From: Acridotheres tristis
Taxonomy: Eukaryota; Chordata; Aves; Passeriformes; Sturnidae
Direction of reading: 5' to 3'
Assembly: GCA_037013685.1 (NCBI GenBank)
Contig: CM072892.1
Coordinates: forward strand, 186,001 to 250,000
Length of the DNA stretch: 64,000 nucleotides
How positions within the stretch are numbered: position 1 is the stretch's first letter; each line of letters opens with the position of its first letter. Of this stretch, positions 62,101-64,000 are shown one piece after another. The translations under genes were made by a program, and so were the position numbers. A model generated the notes under the pieces. The model was not told the origin of the DNA. It ran no database searches and was given only the letters and a program-made list of their open reading frames with translations.

Positions 62101-64000
62101 AATGATGAGGCTTTTTGGACAGGGAAAGTGACTGTTCAGTGGTGACACCTGCCAGGCATCCTCATTGCAGCTCCAGGGCTGCTGCGTGGCGTTCCTCCAT
62201 TGTCCCTGCTGCCCGAGGTGAGAGCTGTCACTGCTGTCACCTGCTGCAGTGGGGCTTGTCTTGTAGCCCTCGGTGGGTCAGTGCCTGCTCGTGGCCCTGC
62301 AGGGACGGGGGAGCTCCCTGGGGTCTCTCTGGCTGCGTGGCCCCAGCATTCTTTGGAAGGACAATTTCAATTCTCTGCAGCCCACAGCAGCTTTGCTTTG
62401 TAACCCACACACCGTTCACTGGAAGTATTTTGCAAACATGTGAAAGTAAGTTTATACTGATGGAATAAACAAACAAAAACTGAAGTTGGTTTCAGAGGCT
62501 GCTGAGACAGCTGTACCGGGGGCACAGCTCTTTGAGATGACACTTCTTGTGCTTGTTGGCGTTTAGTGAAGAAAGGATTTAAAACGCAGCACATTTTAAG
62601 GGTATGAATAATCATATTGACTATCTGATTTACATAGACTTAAGTAAAGACTAAGAGCTTAGAAAAGTCATTTGTCATTTGAGAATGCTTTACCCTGTTT
62701 TTGTGGAAGGTTTTTTGATTGGAAAACGAATGCAAAGCAGAGAACCTGTAAGAAGCAGACACAGCCACTGAACTAACGTTTCGCAAATCCTTTAAAACTT
62801 TCCACTCCTATTGATGTAAACCCGTGATCAGATTGCACCAAGCTGACACGGATCAGTGCTCTCCATGGCTGCTGAGAGCACAGGAGGCAGCACAGGGAAA
62901 CAGCAGAGTTCTGCTCCCAAGGAAAGGGAGGATAAATAAATAAATGTATGAAGTGTGGGAACCTGTGTTCCCCTGCCCTGCTCTGGGAATGCCCCTGGGG
63001 CTGTTTACATGAACAATCAGGAACGGGAATCAGGGGAATGGAATAAAATAAAAGGGGCAGAAAATGCAGCTCCCTGGCTGTGCCAAGACTCTGCTTAAGC
63101 CTCACTCTGAGGATTCTTCTGGTGCTGCTGCTGCTTTGCAGGTCCCACCTGTGAGCCAAAAAGGACTTTACTTGAGCTTCAGGTCCCTTCTTCCAGCTTG
63201 GCTCACTGACAGAGTAGAGCACTGGCCTAGCCTGGGCAAATTGACATCTCAGGGTGGGAAAAATCCTGTTTTGTTTTTTTCTGAAACATCACAGACTGCA
63301 GATCTGAAGCTTGTCACCAGATTTACTCTGTGCTCAGGCACAGAGGTGAGCCCTGGCCTCCATTATCCAGAGCAGCCCTGCTCATCTCTGGAAGTGGCCT
63401 TTGCTCTCATGTGCAGGACACCTGCAGAAATGGAAAATGAAGTTCTAGCTCAATTAATAAGAAATTTTGCAGTTTGTTTTAACAAACTGGGCTGCACTTG
63501 GTTTGGATTCCTGGCATTGCTTTGGTACCTCCTGTGCCAGTGTCTCAGTGCTGCTGATATGAGGAAAAGCATTTTCCTCTGTCTCTTGGAAAAGCCTCCA
63601 GATGAATCTGTTGCCATAATGGCACAGGGGAGCAGCTGTCCTGCACAGACACACAAACTGGAGCATTTCTGGAAAATTAACTGATTTACTGGGACCTTGG
63701 TTGGGTGGGAAATCTCAGGGCATTCCTGGAACAAGCACTGCTGAGCTGCCAGGCTGCAAACTCTGTGTGTAGGAGAGAAAACCAATAACCAGGCTGAGCT
63801 GCCAGGGCAAAGCTGTTCCTGTCCGTGCAGCTGGGCTGCAAGGCAGCAATGCTGGGCCAGGCTCCTGAGCAGGTGCTGTCACCAAGAATTGCCTCTAGCT
63901 CAGGCAAAGATTCCCTTTGCACAGGCACAGCACTTCTCGTCTTCCCTTACCCTGGAGAGGAAAGGCAGGGAGCAGTGCCCGGGCTTGGGGACACCAGGGG
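59184..64000. other. Unique sequence, no gene seen
   Basis: Holds a T/G-rich tract (59636-59760), and complex AT-rich stretches at 59770-59960, 61790-61925 and 62380-62800 that could be non-coding elements. Frames of up to 234 codons (60819-61523) have no recognisable domains. No exon identified with confidence. Confidence 0.5.

Overview
The window is vertebrate nuclear DNA, most likely avian. It carries several degraded CR1 LINE fragments with the typical bird CR1 3' end, has no bacterial gene organisation, and encodes one clear vertebrate gene with a standard exon-intron structure. Species cannot be fixed from sequence alone. The mass of GC-rich tandem arrays would suit a songbird-type genome and a GC-rich or subtelomeric position, but that is inference.

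The only gene I can support is LRFN5 (SALM5), a synaptic adhesion protein, on the + strand at 41900-45169. One large exon encodes the signal peptide, leucine-rich repeats, Ig domain and the first part of the FN3 domain. A 972-bp intron (43288-44259) follows, holding a CR1 fragment. The second exon encodes the rest of FN3, the membrane segment and the cytoplasmic tail. A splice acceptor 20 bases before the ATG shows that at least one upstream 5' UTR exon exists. The large CpG island at about 5950-8200 is the only strong promoter candidate upstream in the window, but its link to LRFN5 is inferred.

The most interesting point is the C-terminus. As I recall it, the mammalian LRFN5 reference protein lacks a PDZ ligand. 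Here the reading frame runs through a consensus splice donor (AA|GTAAGT at 44963/44964) and ends in [10 protein letters not shown], the PDZ-binding tail of the LRFN2-type paralogues. The locus therefore appears able to make a PDZ-binding form by reading through and a different tail by splicing. A possible alternative last exon lies at 50890-50999.

Layout: 1-5.9 kb, no recognised gene, one CR1 relic; 5.95-8.2 kb, CpG island with short arrays; 8.2-41.9 kb, gene-free, with about a dozen minisatellites (largest at 12.7-13.7, 16.0-16.9, 20.7-21.6, 27.8-29.7 and 34.7-36.2 kb), CR1 relics, a possible LTR and islands of complex AT-rich sequence that could be regulatory; 41.9-45.8 kb, LRFN5 coding exons and 3' UTR; 45.8-64 kb, gene-free, with more arrays at 46, 50, 51.4-52, 55.5-56.3 and 58-59 kb. 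Tandem arrays fill roughly 9-10 kb. Almost all long open frames outside LRFN5 come from these arrays or from the CpG island and are not genes.
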